64,000 nucleotides of DNA from positions 8,996,707-9,060,706 of the forward strand of contig CM060127.1 in NCBI GenBank assembly GCA_030522415.1, written 5' to 3'. Shown here piece by piece: positions 11,601 through 23,186 of this stretch (the first letter of the stretch is position 1; each line of letters begins with the position of its first letter). The DNA is from Channallabes apus. Lineage: Eukaryota; Chordata; Actinopteri; Siluriformes; Clariidae. A program made the translations under genes and the position numbers. Below the pieces are notes generated by a model that did no database searches, was not told the DNA's origin, and saw nothing but the letters and a program-made list of their open reading frames with translations.

Positions 11601-13475
11601 GTACAAAAACAGAACAGTGACTACCGAAGAAGAAAAAAAAAACGAAAAGAAAGAAAGAAAAAGAAAGAAAATCATTGGATAATATAGCAGCTGGCCTCAG
11701 CTAGGCTCAGTGGCTCCATACCACACACACCGGAGTTGAGGGCTCATCTGTTAGGATCCTGGGGTTTGGGGGGCTGGTGGGGTCATTCTGTACTAGGGGA
11801 GAGCGAAAGCCTACGTGTTGAAGTACGACAGCTCGTTTCGATTAAATATTTAAGGAATGCTTGGAAATTAGAAACATCCAACTAAATTTAACAGACATTT
11901 GAACCGCAACTTACTCACGCAACATTGTGTGTTGAACAGCTACTCATTTCTATTTACATATACAGTTATTTACAGTATATTAAGGTATGAATTCTTACAG
12001 GACATACTTATATTATTTATTATATGATATCTAATTGTAAATAATACTCTTAATCTACAAGCTCTAAAATTCGTACACTATTTGTTTTTCTTGTTGAAAA
12101 GCCAAAAGAATGTGATCCTCAATTTAGTTAATTACTCAGTAGTTAAATGCAAATACAAATATGCAAGCAAGCAAACTCCTTTTTCTTAAAAAAAAAAAAA
12201 AAAAAAGTAATTTCATAAAATTCATGTCAATTTTGACCTTTTTTGTCTGAGGCGAGACTCAAATTGATAATTGATTTTTTTATTTTACTTCTAGGCACAA
12301 GTGATTTAACATAAATCAAGTCAGGAAAAATTACTTAAATGCTAGATGTTTTTTTTCCCTTCAGAAATCACTTTGAGAGCAGCAAACCAAGACAATATTC
12401 GTTTCTGTAAATGATCCTCCTTTCATTTTCACAAAGATGCCAAATGTGAATGATTAAATCTCTGATACGTGTGTACGTCTCTCACCTACACTATCCTTAC
12501 AAAGACAAATGATAAACCTGGAATAAAAGGGTTTGATGAAAGATTCCAAATCTGATGGAGGATAAGATAACTTAAGATCAAACGTAAGGACTGTAATGTG
12601 ATGTGACATCAAAAGGTGTTTAAAAATGGGTGGAAAAAGCTTGACTCATGCTGAGGGAATGTGAGTGTGCCAGAGATAGCATTCATTTCTCAGATAATAT
12701 CAATGACACGTCATATCACAGCCTGTAACAAACAGTGTTATTTCTATAAAAAAAAATAAAAATAAAAAATAAATAATAATTTTGATCTTATTTCACCTCA
12801 AAGATCTAATAATGAATCAATCTGTGTGGGTCTCTGTAACATACGTTGTTCACAAGTTAGTATGTGTGCTGCTTTTGACATCCTTTAGTATTTTCACTCA
12901 GAGCAGAAAGAAGGAGCAGAAAGCTGAGCAGAGCACCATGTGAATAAAACCGGCTCATTACGAGGTATATCTAGGGCTGGGGAATAGATCTGAGGTTATG
13001 GTGCATCATTGATTTGAAATCAAGGAAGGACAAGGATGCTCAGTTCTCCGAATCAATTTTGCATAACATTACAAATTGCTTCCAGTCCACCCCCCATGAT
13101 GCCTGGATAAAGTGGAAGAACAAGGCTTTCTCTTTTGAATTTAATAAACAGAACAACGATTCAAAAGGGAAAATTAAAAACAAGATATTTTTCTCAAATG
13201 AAAAACAAAATGTGTTTGTATTCTTTTTTTTTTTTTTTTTGTAAATTAAACAGTTTTAATATTTGGTTATTTTGTTATTTCCAGAAACAGAATAGTCCAT
13301 CTGTGTCCCTTTATTTATAAATGATCTTGTACTGTATGGCTCATTCTCTGGATAAATTCCCAATAAAATGTCAAACACAGTGGGTTAAACTCATAGACAC
13401 TTCTTCTTAGAACCAGGCAATTACGTACGCTTATGATCAGAAACGATTATGTACGTATATATGCCCAGTATATAT
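11601..13475. other. Non-coding
   Basis: AT-rich sequence with homopolymer A runs (about 12188-12206) and T run (about 13225-13241). No gene or family-level repeat recognised. Confidence 0.4.
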
Positions 13476-13477
13476 CC

Positions 13478-13800
13478 AAGATTCAAAGAACTTTATTACT
13501 CCTAGGGGGAAATTGCTTATTCTTGGAAAAGAAGAGAGGAAAAGATTAATGAATTAGACAAGGAAGAAGGGAATAAAAAAAGGAATAGGTCTTAAAACAG
13601 AAAATGCCGTGTTGCAAAATAAAAACTTTGAAATACCTTACTGCAAACTAAACATAATTCAATATACAGATATTGCACATGGAAGGGAAAAAAGGAAAAG
13701 GTATTGCACAAATTGTACGGGTATCAGAGATTGCACTTGAAAAGTGGTCTGGCCCGAGAGCATTGGGAAATATTGCACGAATTATACAGGTATGTAGTAT
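13478..13800. repeat. Dispersed fish repeat
   Basis: The piece starts GATTCAAAGAACTTTATTAC and GGGGGAAATTGCTT. It then shows repeated ATTGCACA words (13672, 13703, 13732, 13774). This pattern recurs in many fish genomes as a retroelement-related dispersed repeat. No coding. Confidence 0.45.
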
Positions 13801-14563
13801 TGTATTATTGTCCTGACAGTTACTATTCGCATACTGTAGACATTACAGAGAAGCGTTATATAATTTTATAAAATATATATCACTATTTTTACTGATCCAA
13901 AGGGTTGTCTTTTGTCCGTGTGCCATCAGGAACCGTTCATGCATATGTGCATGTGCATATGAAGACTAGTGAGTGACGCATGCATAAAATGCCTCACACT
14001 CTGTAAAACATTCTCGACACCAGAAATCAACCCACATCTTACTTACTCTCCATTTCTGCTATTCAGAAACTGAAACAGCACACCGAGCTCAGGTTTCCAT
14101 CCCAAGCTGAGCTCCTCTCAGTCTCTTCTCCCCATCTTTATTCTGTTATTCTGCAGCTCCCCCTCCCACTCCGAGCTGTCTCCCACTCTCCCAGAGGTGC
14201 TTGTTTATTCCTCCCTTCAGGCTGTAAGACTGAAGCCTGGGCCTACCATGAAAGAGCGCACACACAACAAGGGGAGATTAAAGGACACAGAGATATAAGC
14301 AGTGCATCTGACCGAACCATCTGTGCTACTGTTTTTTTTTTTTTTTTTTTTTTAATCTTGCACTCATATATTATTGTAAGGGAAAAAAAACATATAGTCT
14401 ACAGCAGGCATCATGCAGGACGTTATACAGTTAGGATTTAGATGCAGAGATATACAATTGGGCAAATGTACTCCTGGAAACATGAAATGACAAAAAAAAG
14501 AGGGGGAGTAGTCATGTTTGATCAGACAGACAGAAGATATCATTTAATAATAGCTAGAGAGGG

Positions 14564-14608
<45 letters not shown>

Positions 14609-14801
14609 TGATGGGATCAAGTTCTATTTAGAACCAAAATAACATACATATGAAAAGTGTGTATATTATGTAAACTGAGCAAAATACATAAAAACCAATC
14701 TGAAAGAAAAAAAAGATGAAGATGGTGAGAAGGAACTTTAGGAAAGTTTTAGATAGATAGATATGAATGCAGGCATACAGACAGACAGACTGATAGACAG
14801 T
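13801..14801. other. Non-coding with (GA)n microsatellite
   Basis: A GA microsatellite lies at 14567-14605 and a T20 run near 14332-14353. The 14050-14300 part has more balanced composition but no coding signal. No gene seen. Confidence 0.4.
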
Positions 14802-15153
14802 ATTCATTCATTCTCTATACCGCTTAATCCTGTGTTCACGGGGGACCTGGAGCCTATCCCAGGAGACTTCGGGCACTAGGCGGGGTACACCCTGGACAGG
14901 GTACCAATCCATCACAGGGCACACACACATACCCAATCACACACTACGGGCAATTTAGGAACACCAATTAGCCTAACCTGCATATTTTTGGACTGTGGGA
15001 GGAAACCGGAGTACCCGGAGGAAACCCACCAAGCACGGGGAGAACATGCAAACTCCATGCACACAGAGACGGGAATCGAGCCTGGCCGGGGAATCGAACC
15101 CAGACCCTGGAGGTGCAAGGCGACAGTGCTAACCACTACACCACCGCGCCGCC
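14802..15153 (-). mobile_element. V-SINE, duplicated-B-box subtype
   Basis: Reverse-strand copy of the V-SINE. The head carries two B-box-like segments about 19-20 bp apart (TTCGATTCC and CTCGATTCCC) separated by CGGCCAGG. The core and tail match the 4281 copy. Confidence 0.9.
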
Positions 15154-15830
15154 ATAGACAGACTTTATTATCTTTAACTCTACACAACAATGACTATGCG
15201 TAAATAAAAGAAGGGACGTACCAAAATAGAAGACGGTCTTAAAAAGTTTCATTTTAAATAAATTATGATGTAATGCTTGTTTTACCTGTCAGCTGTATGC
15301 TACTGTTGTGGCATGATTCTTTTTTCTTTTTTTTCTTTTTTTGACAGTGGTGATAGTATTTGGTTTGTGATGTCCAAAAACACACACGACCACGTTACAT
15401 CTGGCAGTTCTGGCAGGCTGTAAACAAACCTGAAGGTCAGACGGCTGTTGAGTTATTGAGCGCTCCACAACAAAGACACAGGGAAAGCTGAAATTCAGAA
15501 AGAGAATTCATTACTTTGAAAGATGACATGCAGGTTTTGTGGATATTGTTGTTATTTTCTTTATATGAAAGCTATTTGTACACCCCTGTCTCCACTACCT
15601 GAACGAATATATTTTTCATCATGTTTAGATAGTCAACACCTTGAGGATTTCAGATTTGTATTGTGTTTTAGGATGCTTTGTATTATGTACGGCAAGAAAG
15701 CTTAGACAGGATATACATTTAAAATCTGCCCCAGTAATGTATTCACTCTGCCTTATGTTTACCGCAAACATGACAGTCAATACATAACATTTGAACATTA
15801 ACATTATTTAGTATTAATGTATTGCCGTAT
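15154..15830. other. Non-coding
   Basis: No gene or recognisable repeat. It includes a T/C-rich run near 15320-15342. Confidence 0.4.
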
Positions 15831-16170
15831 GGCGGCACGGTGACGTAGTGGTTAGCACTGTTGCCTTGTACCTCCAGGGTCCACGTTCAGTTCCGCTTTG
15901 GGTCTGTCTGCATGGAGTTTGAATGTTCTCCCTACGCTTGGTAGGTTTCCTCCGGGTACTCTAGTTTCCTCCCACAGTCCAAAGACATGCAGATTACACT
16001 AACTGGTGTTCCCGAATTGCTCGTACTGTGTGAATGTGAGCGTGTATGTGTGTGTGCCCTGTAATGGATTGCCGCCCCATCCAGTGTGCACCCCGCTTCT
16101 TGCCCTATGTCTCCTGGGATAGGCATCCTCTGCGACTCTATACACAGGATGAAATGGTATAGACGATGAG
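15831..16170 (+). mobile_element. V-SINE, diverged
   Basis: The head (GGCGGCACGGTGACGTAGTGG), core and tail are all present. The B box is decayed (ACGTTCAGTTCC) and there is no second B box. Confidence 0.85.
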
Positions 16171-16538
16171 TATTGCTGTGTTAGGGCCACCCAATACTAG
16201 GTTCATGGCCTGCCTATTGCCCACCCATTCAAAACACATCTTAACAGGCAATCACTGGGAAGATCACTGTATATTATACTGTATACTACATAGAATACCA
16301 AAGCTGGTCCTGGACTACCCCATGTACTGGCTAATTAGCCAGGTAGCCAGCCATGAAGTCAGTGTGTTAGAGCAGGAAAGTTGTTGGAGGGTCACAGTGG
16401 GGAAAGGATAGATGGGGTGAGGATGACGTGAAACACATGTGGGGTGACTATAGCAAAGTGAGAGTTTAATATTAGATAATTACATTTCAAAATGATTAAA
16501 GTGAATAAAAAAACTGACCTGATATATCTGAACTCCAT

Positions 16539-16990
16539 GGCGGCAGGGTGGCTTAGTGGGTAGCACTACCGCCACGATTTGAATCCTGCTTAGGTCTGTG
16601 TGCATGGAGTTTGCATGTTCTCCCCGTGCTTTGGTTTCCTCCCAGTCTAACAATATGTAAATTAGGCTAATTGGCATTCCCAATTTACCCATAATGTATG
16701 AATGAGCATGAAAATGTGTGTTTGTCCTGCAATAAATCAGCACCCCATGCAGGGCTCCTCATGCTTAATGGGTTCCCTTCAGGTACTCCAGTTTCTTCCC
16801 ATAGTTGAAAAACATGCAAAGTAGGCTCCAAGTTCCATCTCTAAATTATGCTCATAGTGTGTGTGTATGTGTGTGTTGCCTCGTACCTCCAGGGTCCAGA
16901 TTCAGTTCCGCCTTGGGTCTGTCTGCATGGAGTTTGAATGTTCTCCTTTGATGTGTGCGTGTGTGTGTGTGTATGTGTGTGTGTGCGTCC
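16539..16990 (+). mobile_element. Fragmented V-SINE cluster
   Basis: A diverged head and core at 16539-16755 is followed by a second core piece (about 16760-16840) and a third piece (about 16879-16950, GGAGTTTGAATGTTCTCC). This suggests several old insertions or a tandem rearrangement. A GT microsatellite follows at about 16958-16985. Confidence 0.7.
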
Positions 16991-17387
16991 TGCAATTGAT
17001 GGAAGCATCTCATAGTGCCTGTTGCAGCGAGGAAATCGCAATCACACTCAGCGAAGTGGTTACGATGGGTACACCTTGGCATTGCTGAGCACTGAGTCAG
17101 AGACAGGTCTATGCAAATTCATCCTTTTAATATGATGTGGTTGGGGGCAGAGGTATGAGTTATTGAACTGGCATTTTCAATCACAGGCTTGTACCAAGTA
17201 CAAGTACAACCCCCAGTTCTGAAAAAATTAGTCCAATGTAGAAAGGTAAAAATGTGCAATTCATTGAATGACCACTAGGCTGAGGCTTCAAAAGACACCT
17301 CCCATAAGGAACCCCAATGTTAAAATGTTCAACTTTACAACAGAAATAAACAATTGCAGCCTGGTACAAAAAAGGGTTTTGTCTTCA
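16991..17387. other. Non-coding
   Basis: No gene or clear repeat seen. Confidence 0.4.
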
Positions 17388-17600
17388 TAGCATGGCTCAG
17401 TGGCAGATTTCTTGCCTGCCATGTGGAAGACGATGGTTCAACTGCTTCCCAACCCCCCGCCGGTCTCACAAACCCGGATAAAATGAAAGAGGTTGCATCC
17501 TGCATAAAACCTGCGCCAAGTTTTGTGTGGATCGCATGGTCCGCTGTGGAATGGGAGCTGCTTTGATGGGAGCAGCCGAAAGACTAATAGCAACAGCTAG
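17388..17600 (+). mobile_element. tRNA-derived SINE with RTE-like tail
   Basis: A tRNA-like head (A box TGGCTCAGTGG; B box GGTTCAACT) is joined to a tail with GGTTGCATCC, TAAAACCTGCGCCAA and GGGAGCAGCCGAAAG. The tail resembles the 3' end of fish RTE-type LINEs. This is a family distinct from the V-SINEs. Confidence 0.55.
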
Positions 17601-17646
17601 ATTTTCCCCTCATGAGAGTTTTTATGTAATGCATCAGTTAAAATTA

Positions 17647-19240
17647 CAAACCGGATTCCAAAAAAGTTGGGACACTAAACAAATTGTGAATAAAAACTGA
17701 ATGCAATGATGTGGAGATGGCAAATGTCAATATTTTATTCAGAATAGAACATAAATCACGGAACAAAAGTTTAAACTGAGAAAATTTATCATTTTAAGGG
17801 AAAAATATGGTGAATCAAAATGTCATGGTGTCAACAAATCCCAAAAAAGTTGGGACAAGGCCATTTTCACCACTGTGTGGCATCTCCCCTTCTTCTTACA
17901 ACACTCAACAGACGTCTGGGGACCGAGGAGACCAGTTTCTCAAGTTTAGAAATAGGAATGCTCTCCCATTCTTGTCTAATACAGGCCTCTAACTGTTCAA
18001 TCGTCTTGGGCCTTCTTTGTCGCACCTTCCTCTTTATGATGCGCCAAATGTTCTCTATAGGGGAAAGATCTGGACTGCAGACTGGCCATTTCAGTACCCG
18101 GATCCTTCTCCTACGCAGCCATGATGTTGTGATTGATGCAGAATGTGGTCTGGCATTATCTTGTTGAAAAATGCAGGGTCTTCCCTGAAAGAGATGACGT
18201 CTGGATGGGAGCATATGTTGTTCTAGAACCTGAATATATTTTTCTGCATTGATGGTGCCTTTCCAGACATGCAAGCTGCCCATGCCACACGCACTCATGC
18301 AACCCCATACCATCAGAGATGCAGGCTTCTGAACTGTGCATTGATAACAACTTGGGTTGTCCTTGTCCTCTTTGGTCCGGATGACATGGCGTCCCACATT
18401 TCCAACAAGAACTTCGAATCGTGACTCGTCTGACCACAGAACAGTCTTCCATTTTGCCACACTCCATTTTAAATGATCCCTGGCCCAATGAAAACGCCTG
18501 TGCTTGTGGATCTTGCTTAGAAATGGCTTCTTCTTTGCACTGTAGAGTTTCAGCTGGCAACGGCGGATGGCACGGTGGATTGTGTTCACTGACGATGGTT
18601 TCTGGAAGTATTCCTGAGCCCATTCTGTGATTTCCTTTACAGTAGCATTCCTGTTTGTGGTGCAGTGTCGTTTAAGGGCCTGGAGATCACGGGCATCCAG
18701 TATGGTTTTACGCCCTTGACCCTTACGCACAGAGATTGTTCCAGATTCTCTGAATCTTCGGATGATATTATGCACAGTTGATGATGATAACTGCAAAGTC
18801 TTTGCAATTTTTCGCTGGGTAACACCTTTCTGATATTGCTCCACTATCTTTCTGCGCAACATTGTGGGAATTGGTGATCCTCTACCCATCTTGGCTTCTG
18901 AGAGACGCTGCCACTCTGAGAAGCTCGTTTTATACCCAATCATGTTGCCAATTAACCTAATTACTGTTAAATGGTCTTCCAGCTCTTCGTTATGCTCAAA
19001 TTTACTTTTTCCAGCCTCTTATTGCTACTTGTCTCAACTTTTTTGGGATTTGTTGACACCGTGAAATTTGGAATCAGCATATTTTTCCTTTAAAATGATA
19101 CATTTTCTCGGATTAAACTTTTGATCTGTCATCTATGTTATATTCTGAATAAAATATTGACATTTGCCATCTCCACATCATTGCATTCAGTTTTTATTCA
19201 CAATTTGTTTAGTGTCCCAACTTTTTTGGAATCCGGTTTG
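17647..19240 (-). mobile_element. Tc1-like transposon B1, full length
   Basis: The element is bounded by CAAACCGGATTCCAAAAAAG and its inverted copy, with TA on both sides (17645-17646 and 19241-19242). Inner copies of the CCCAAAAAAGTTGGGACA motif near 17842 and 19030-19055 give IR/DR organisation. Length is 1,594 bp with one uninterrupted transposase gene. The family is unrelated in its ends to element A1. A second, damaged copy lies at 57500-59068. Confidence 0.95.
17867..18943 (-). CDS. Tc1-family transposase (DD34E), intact
   Basis: The open frame gives 358 residues from the first Met at 18943. The Met at 18889 (MGRGSPIPTM) gives 340 residues, the standard Tc1 length, and is the likelier start. 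From that Met: the N-terminal HTH covers about 10-50 (QRKIAKTLQL), then a basic GRKT motif, then the DDE domain with D154 (LWSDESRF), D244 (QQDNARPH) and E279 (DLSPIEN), spacing 34. The box MVWGCMSACG replaces the usual GGG-SVMVWG. No stops or frameshifts. It would catalyse cut-and-paste transposition of this family. Confidence 0.95.
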   Translation of the reverse strand: MIGYKTSFSEWQRLSEAKMGRGSPIPTMLRRKIVEQYQKGVTQRKIAKTLQLSSSTVHNIIRRFRESGTISVRKGQGRKTILDARDLQALKRHCTTNRNATVKEITEWAQEYFQKPSSVNTIHRAIRRCQLKLYSAKKKPFLSKIHKHRRFHWARDHLKWSVAKWKTVLWSDESRFEVLVGNVGRHVIRTKEDKDNPSCYQCTVQKPASLMVWGCMSACGMGSLHVWKGTINAEKYIQVLEQHMLPSRRHLFQGRPCIFQQDNARPHSASITTSWLRRRRIRVLKWPVCSPDLSPIENIWRIIKRKVRQRRPKTIEQLEACIRQEWESIPISKLEKLVSSVPRRLLSVVRRRGDATQW

Positions 19241-19490
19241 TATATTAAGTGATGAAGTTATTCATAAATGGCGGATTTGGCTGAATTAAGTGGCAGTTGT
19301 ATTGCAAGTGTCAAATCGCTAGCTGTGTGCAATCATAGACACGGGGGTATGGATAATGGAGTTCAATCAAATGCAAAGTAATGTTAGCAAATGAATTAAT
19401 ATTAGCTACCTTAGCATTTAAGATAAGCTAAGGCTACTCAAGTCAGACTCGGTTTACTTCAATCTTTTTGCTCATTTATGGATTAACTTG

Positions 19491-19755
19491 GGGTGGCACG
19501 GTGGCCTAGTGTCTAGCAGGGGTTAGGCTCGATTACCACCTTGGGTCTGGGTGTATGTCTGGAGTGTGCATGTGTGCTTGGTGGGTCCTCCGGTTTTATG
19601 TTTAACGGTTTCATGTCCAAAGAATGCAGATTAGGCTAATTGGCATTCCCAAATTGTATGAAACGTAGTGGGTGAAAAAGCTTGTGAGTGTGCCCTTCCA
19701 GGGTGTACCCCACCCCGTGACCCTGTACACAGGATAAAGCAGAACAGACGATGAG
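19491..19755 (+). mobile_element. V-SINE, diverged and shortened
   Basis: The head (GGTGGCACGGTGGCCTAG) and tail (GTGACCCTGTACACAGG) are recognisable. The core has deletions. Confidence 0.7.
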
Positions 19756-20174
19756 TGAGACAGTGCATTAACCAGGTCTAGGCGGAAGCAGATCCTGCTA
19801 AGGTGGTGATGACCAGAGCTCCCATAGTCGAGCTTCAAAACCGTTTCTTCAGGAAAGTCCAGTTCTTTTTTTTAATACAGTGTACAGTTTGTCCGCAGAT
19901 GGAAAAAAAAGGAAAAATGTAAAGTGTTGTCTTTACTAATCTATGTTTCTTTAATCTACGTACTGTATGTCTACACACAGTTGAAGCCCACCTGAATATC
20001 CAAAAATGCCTAGTCTAAAAATGCACCTGTGTATTCAACAGGTGACCTTTAAACCTAAAAACCTGAATATGCTGGAGCAGAAAATAAAAAACACTAAAAG
20101 CCTCAGGACCAGGACTGGACACCTGTGATCTATTACATGAACCATATAAAAGAATTCAGGGAATATTGCGACGA
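19756..20174. other. Non-coding
   Basis: No gene seen in this stretch between the SINE and the tRNA region. Confidence 0.4.
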
Positions 20175-20192
20175 CACAGCGCCCCCTTGTGG
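20175..20192 (-). promoter_or_regulatory. CTCF-like motif
   Basis: On the minus strand the sequence reads CCACAAGGGGGCGCTGTG, close to the vertebrate CTCF core (CCAnnAGGGGGCGC). It lies about 380 bp upstream of the tRNA-Thr gene. Binding is inferred only. Confidence 0.4.
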
Positions 20193-20567
20193 ATAAGAAA
20201 ATCGTCTTCGGGACTCGCTCTAAATTTAATAGTACATTATTACATTTAAGTAACTTAAAGTAACATAAAATCAGGAAGATAATGAAATCAATATCAACAT
20301 TTTACAAATAAATCCTACACAATTTAAGGCATTATTAAAGCCTGCGTGTGTCTTTATGACAACAGATGTAACCGCATTACTTAACATTCAATATTTACAT
20401 TTTAGTGGGTGAAATTAAAGTTAATAAAGAGTTAACTTTAAACCTTACTCATCCTGTGTAAACTCTTAGTGTTTAACGGTGACATAATACTTTAAATATA
20501 TAAAACAGTTAAGTTCTGAAACCGTTGTGTTTCCTTTAAATTGACTCAGGGACCCGGAAACGGCGCA

Positions 20568-20639
20568 GGCGCGGTGGCCAAGTGGTAAGGCGTCGGTCTC
20601 GTAAACCGAAGATCGCGGGTTCGAACCCCGTCCGTGCCT
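20568..20639 (+). tRNA. tRNA-Thr (anticodon CGT)
   Basis: This 72-nt gene folds into a standard cloverleaf. The acceptor arms GGCGCGG and CCGTGCC pair with one G-U. The anticodon stem TCGGT/ACCGA encloses loop CTCGTAA with anticodon CGT at 20600-20602, reading ACG threonine codons. The T arm GCGGG-TTCGAAC-CCCGT has one G-U pair. The A box (TGGCCAAGTGG) and B box (GGTTCGAACCC) for Pol III are intact, and TTTTT follows at once. There is no intron. CCA is added after transcription, as usual in eukaryotes. It is much cleaner than the tRNA-like SINE heads nearby and is probably functional. Confidence 0.95.
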
Positions 20640-20643
20640 TTTT
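20639..20643 (+). terminator. Pol III terminator of tRNA-Thr
   Basis: Five T residues directly at the tRNA 3' end, the standard Pol III stop signal. Confidence 0.85.
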
Positions 20644-21312
20644 CCTTAGTCTACTACAAATTTACATACCAGAAACGTGTCCGGGACGAAATACTAATCA
20701 TTGCAAAATATTAACATTATACCAAAAAACTGTGTCAGAAAAAGCTGTTCAACTATTTCATGCATTATACGTGACTTTACTGCATTTTGAGGAAAAATAT
20801 CAAATTATCTCTAAACCACACAAAAACATTGTTATACATTGTTTAGCTGTTTAAACTCTATAACTATTTCTGAGTGTGGAATGATTTTGGCATTTCATAA
20901 TTTAAACCATGATTTAGAGACTGGTTTCAGGTCCTCCAATGTATGAAACATAAAGATATTATTATAAGCGTGAATTCTGTACAATGTACAGACAAAACCT
21001 TGCTTTTATTTATTTTGATTTTTGTACCAGAATTTATTTTTAAAGTGTTTTTATTATCATTTATTTTATACATAGTATATATTTATACTAAATCAGCTGC
21101 ATTCTTTAACCAGGCTTAACTGTTCAGGAAAATTAATTTTTTAAATGCATCTTTTGTAATGACCTTTACATATATTAGACCTGAAAAAGAATACACACAT
21201 TGTATATCCCCCCCTCTCCACATACAATGTTTTATCATTTTTACTACTGTTTTAAGTACTATGAGTCATTTGGTGTACATCATGTCTGTTGATGATAATA
21301 ATATTTATTCAA
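20644..21312. other. Non-coding AT-rich
   Basis: No gene seen. Confidence 0.4.
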
Positions 21313-21414
21313 CTCTAGTAATTAATAAAAACCATTAGTTAACAATAACTATTGTATTTATTACAAAATTCTACTATTATGAAAGAGGAATTGATTTTAA
21401 ACTTGATATTCTCA
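21313..21414 (+). repeat. 102-bp direct repeat, copy 1
   Basis: About 102 bp starting CTCTAGTAA and ending GATATTCTCA are repeated almost identically at 22619-22720 in the same orientation. The unit is AT-rich and non-coding. Confidence 0.85.
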
Positions 21415-21462
21415 AAAATGTCTTCACAATTATCATATTTTACCTATTATGGGAAAGCACTT

Positions 21463-21650
21463 ACAGCTGCATTTTACAGATGCCCTTATCCAGCGTGACT
21501 TACAGTAAATTTTCTGATTAGACATATAAGCAGTTGAAGGTTAAGGGCCTTTCTCATGGGCCCAACAGTGGGAATGTGTGGTGCTGGGGTTTGAAGCTGA
21601 AACTTCTCAAGCAGTAGTTCAACACCATGACCACTGAGCAACCCCTCACA
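21463..21650 (+). repeat. SINE-like fish repeat
   Basis: Motifs CAGATGCCCTTATCCAGCGTG, GGTTAAGGGCC and GGGTTTGAAGCTG followed by CCATGACCACTGAGCAACC match a dispersed fish repeat with a reversed tRNA-like end. A short piece of a related repeat is at 28040-28110. Confidence 0.55.
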
Positions 21651-22066
21651 CAGGTTCCAATGTCAAATATTATGCGCATCCTATGCTTTATTTAGCTTCA
21701 AAATTGACACAAGGTTCCCAAATTGAGAATTTTTGCTATGTGCTATGTTTTTTTTGTAACTGTTATATAATTATTTAAAAATTCAAATCAGCACTATTTA
21801 ATAGAATTTAAATATGATAAAACCTGGCTTCTTGTAAGTTATTACAAAAATAATCCATCCTTGCTTTTTACTTTTAAACAGTAACATTCATTCATTCATT
21901 CATCTTCTATACTAAACAGTAACATAGTAATCCCATTAATAAAATCTTCCTTAATGATAATAAATGTATTGTTTCATTAGAAATACTCTATTGTGGGAGC
22001 AATTTACTTAGAAAAAAAAATACATAAACACAAAATATTCCTATTTTGTCACACATCTGACAGTGT

Positions 22067-22068
<2 letters not shown>
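21651..22068. other. Non-coding
   Basis: AT-rich sequence inside the 102-bp repeat pair, with no gene. Confidence 0.4.

Positions 22069-22153
<85 letters not shown>
22069..22153. repeat. (AC)n(AT)n compound microsatellite
   Basis: Uninterrupted AC units at 22069-22110 run into AT units at 22111-22153. Confidence 0.98.
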
Positions 22154-22156
<3 letters not shown>

Positions 22157-22618
22157 AGACATTCTATTTGTTTGTTTGGACAGTGGGCGGTGCAAGGCTG
22201 GTGGGGGTGGTGTTTGCACATGCAGGTAATCACATGCAGATTGGATGTCATGCTGTGGGCATGTCACAGGTAATTATCAGCTTTTGTGTCATACTATGGG
22301 CATGTCACAGGCGTACCTCACCAACTGTATCGGTAGGAATGAATAATAATGAATAATAAGTAAAATAATAATAGATTATTAATTATTAATTAAGATGTTT
22401 TTATTATACTTAGCTTGCATTAAGTGATATTTTTCATATGTTTAAATAATTTTTTTTTTTTTTTTAGCTATTTGAACATGTGAACCCTTGTTCTGGATGA
22501 GGTCTTTTTCAGGTTCATTGGGGACACTTTTTCAAATAAAATACAAATCATTTGAAAAAAAAAAACCTATTTTGTTATACTAAGTTGATTCAGCTTAGAA
22601 AATTTTACTGCCGGAAAC

Positions 22619-22720
22619 CTCTAGTAATGAATAAAAACCATGAGTTAACAATAACTATTGTATTTATTACAAAATTCTACTATTATGAAAGAGGAATTGA
22701 TTTTAAACTTGATATTCTCA
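22619..22720 (+). repeat. 102-bp direct repeat, copy 2
   Basis: Second copy of the 21313-21414 unit. The two differ at a few positions only (for example CCATTAG versus CCATGAG). Confidence 0.85.
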
Positions 22721-23021
22721 TTTAAATCATTTCAATATATTTATTTATTAATATTATACATATTATATATAATACTTTTAACTTCAAAAGTTCTGTCAAC
22801 TAATTTGTCAACTAATAAGAGAAAACATTTCGTCCCAATGCCAAGGGAATTACATCACGTGATCTCATTCTTCCCTCTGGCATACATTTTAAACACACTG
22901 TGGTGAGTGTTCTCTCATTTTTTAAACACATTTTAATCTATACCAGCTTGTGTTATACAGTATGTGATTCTAGGTTTTGTATAATATACAGTCTGATTGC
23001 GATCATTGTCGTTGTCTCATC

Positions 23022-23080
23022 GTCCATACTTCTTAATCCTGTATACACTGTCGCGGGGGGCCTGGAACTTATTCCAGGTG
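23022..23080 (-). repeat. V-SINE tail fragment
   Basis: CTTAATCCTGTATACACTG and GGCCTGGAACTTATTCCAGG match the reverse strand of the V-SINE 3' tail. Confidence 0.55.
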
Positions 23081-23167
23081 ATAAAATTTTTTAGGTTTTA
23101 TTAAACACATAATCAGTCTGTTTATCAATGAAATCAACTGTATGCTCACCCTGTAGAACCAGGACAC

Positions 23168-23186
23168 GCCAAAAGGGGGCAGAATC
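23168..23186 (+). promoter_or_regulatory. CTCF-like motif
   Basis: CGCCAAAAGGGGGCAGAAT resembles the CTCF core (CCAnnAGGGGGCAG). It lies 250 bp before the GC-rich stretch at 23.4 kb. Binding is inferred only. Confidence 0.35.

Noticed and set aside
14912..15190. Open frames over SINE copies (ALHLQGLGSIP-type), also at 4297, 28141 and 45567
   Set aside because: Shadows of the V-SINE sequence; the same peptide appears wherever the SINE lies.
21463..22153. CRISPR-like or satellite array
   Set aside because: Only simple microsatellites and dispersed repeats; no regular spacer pattern.
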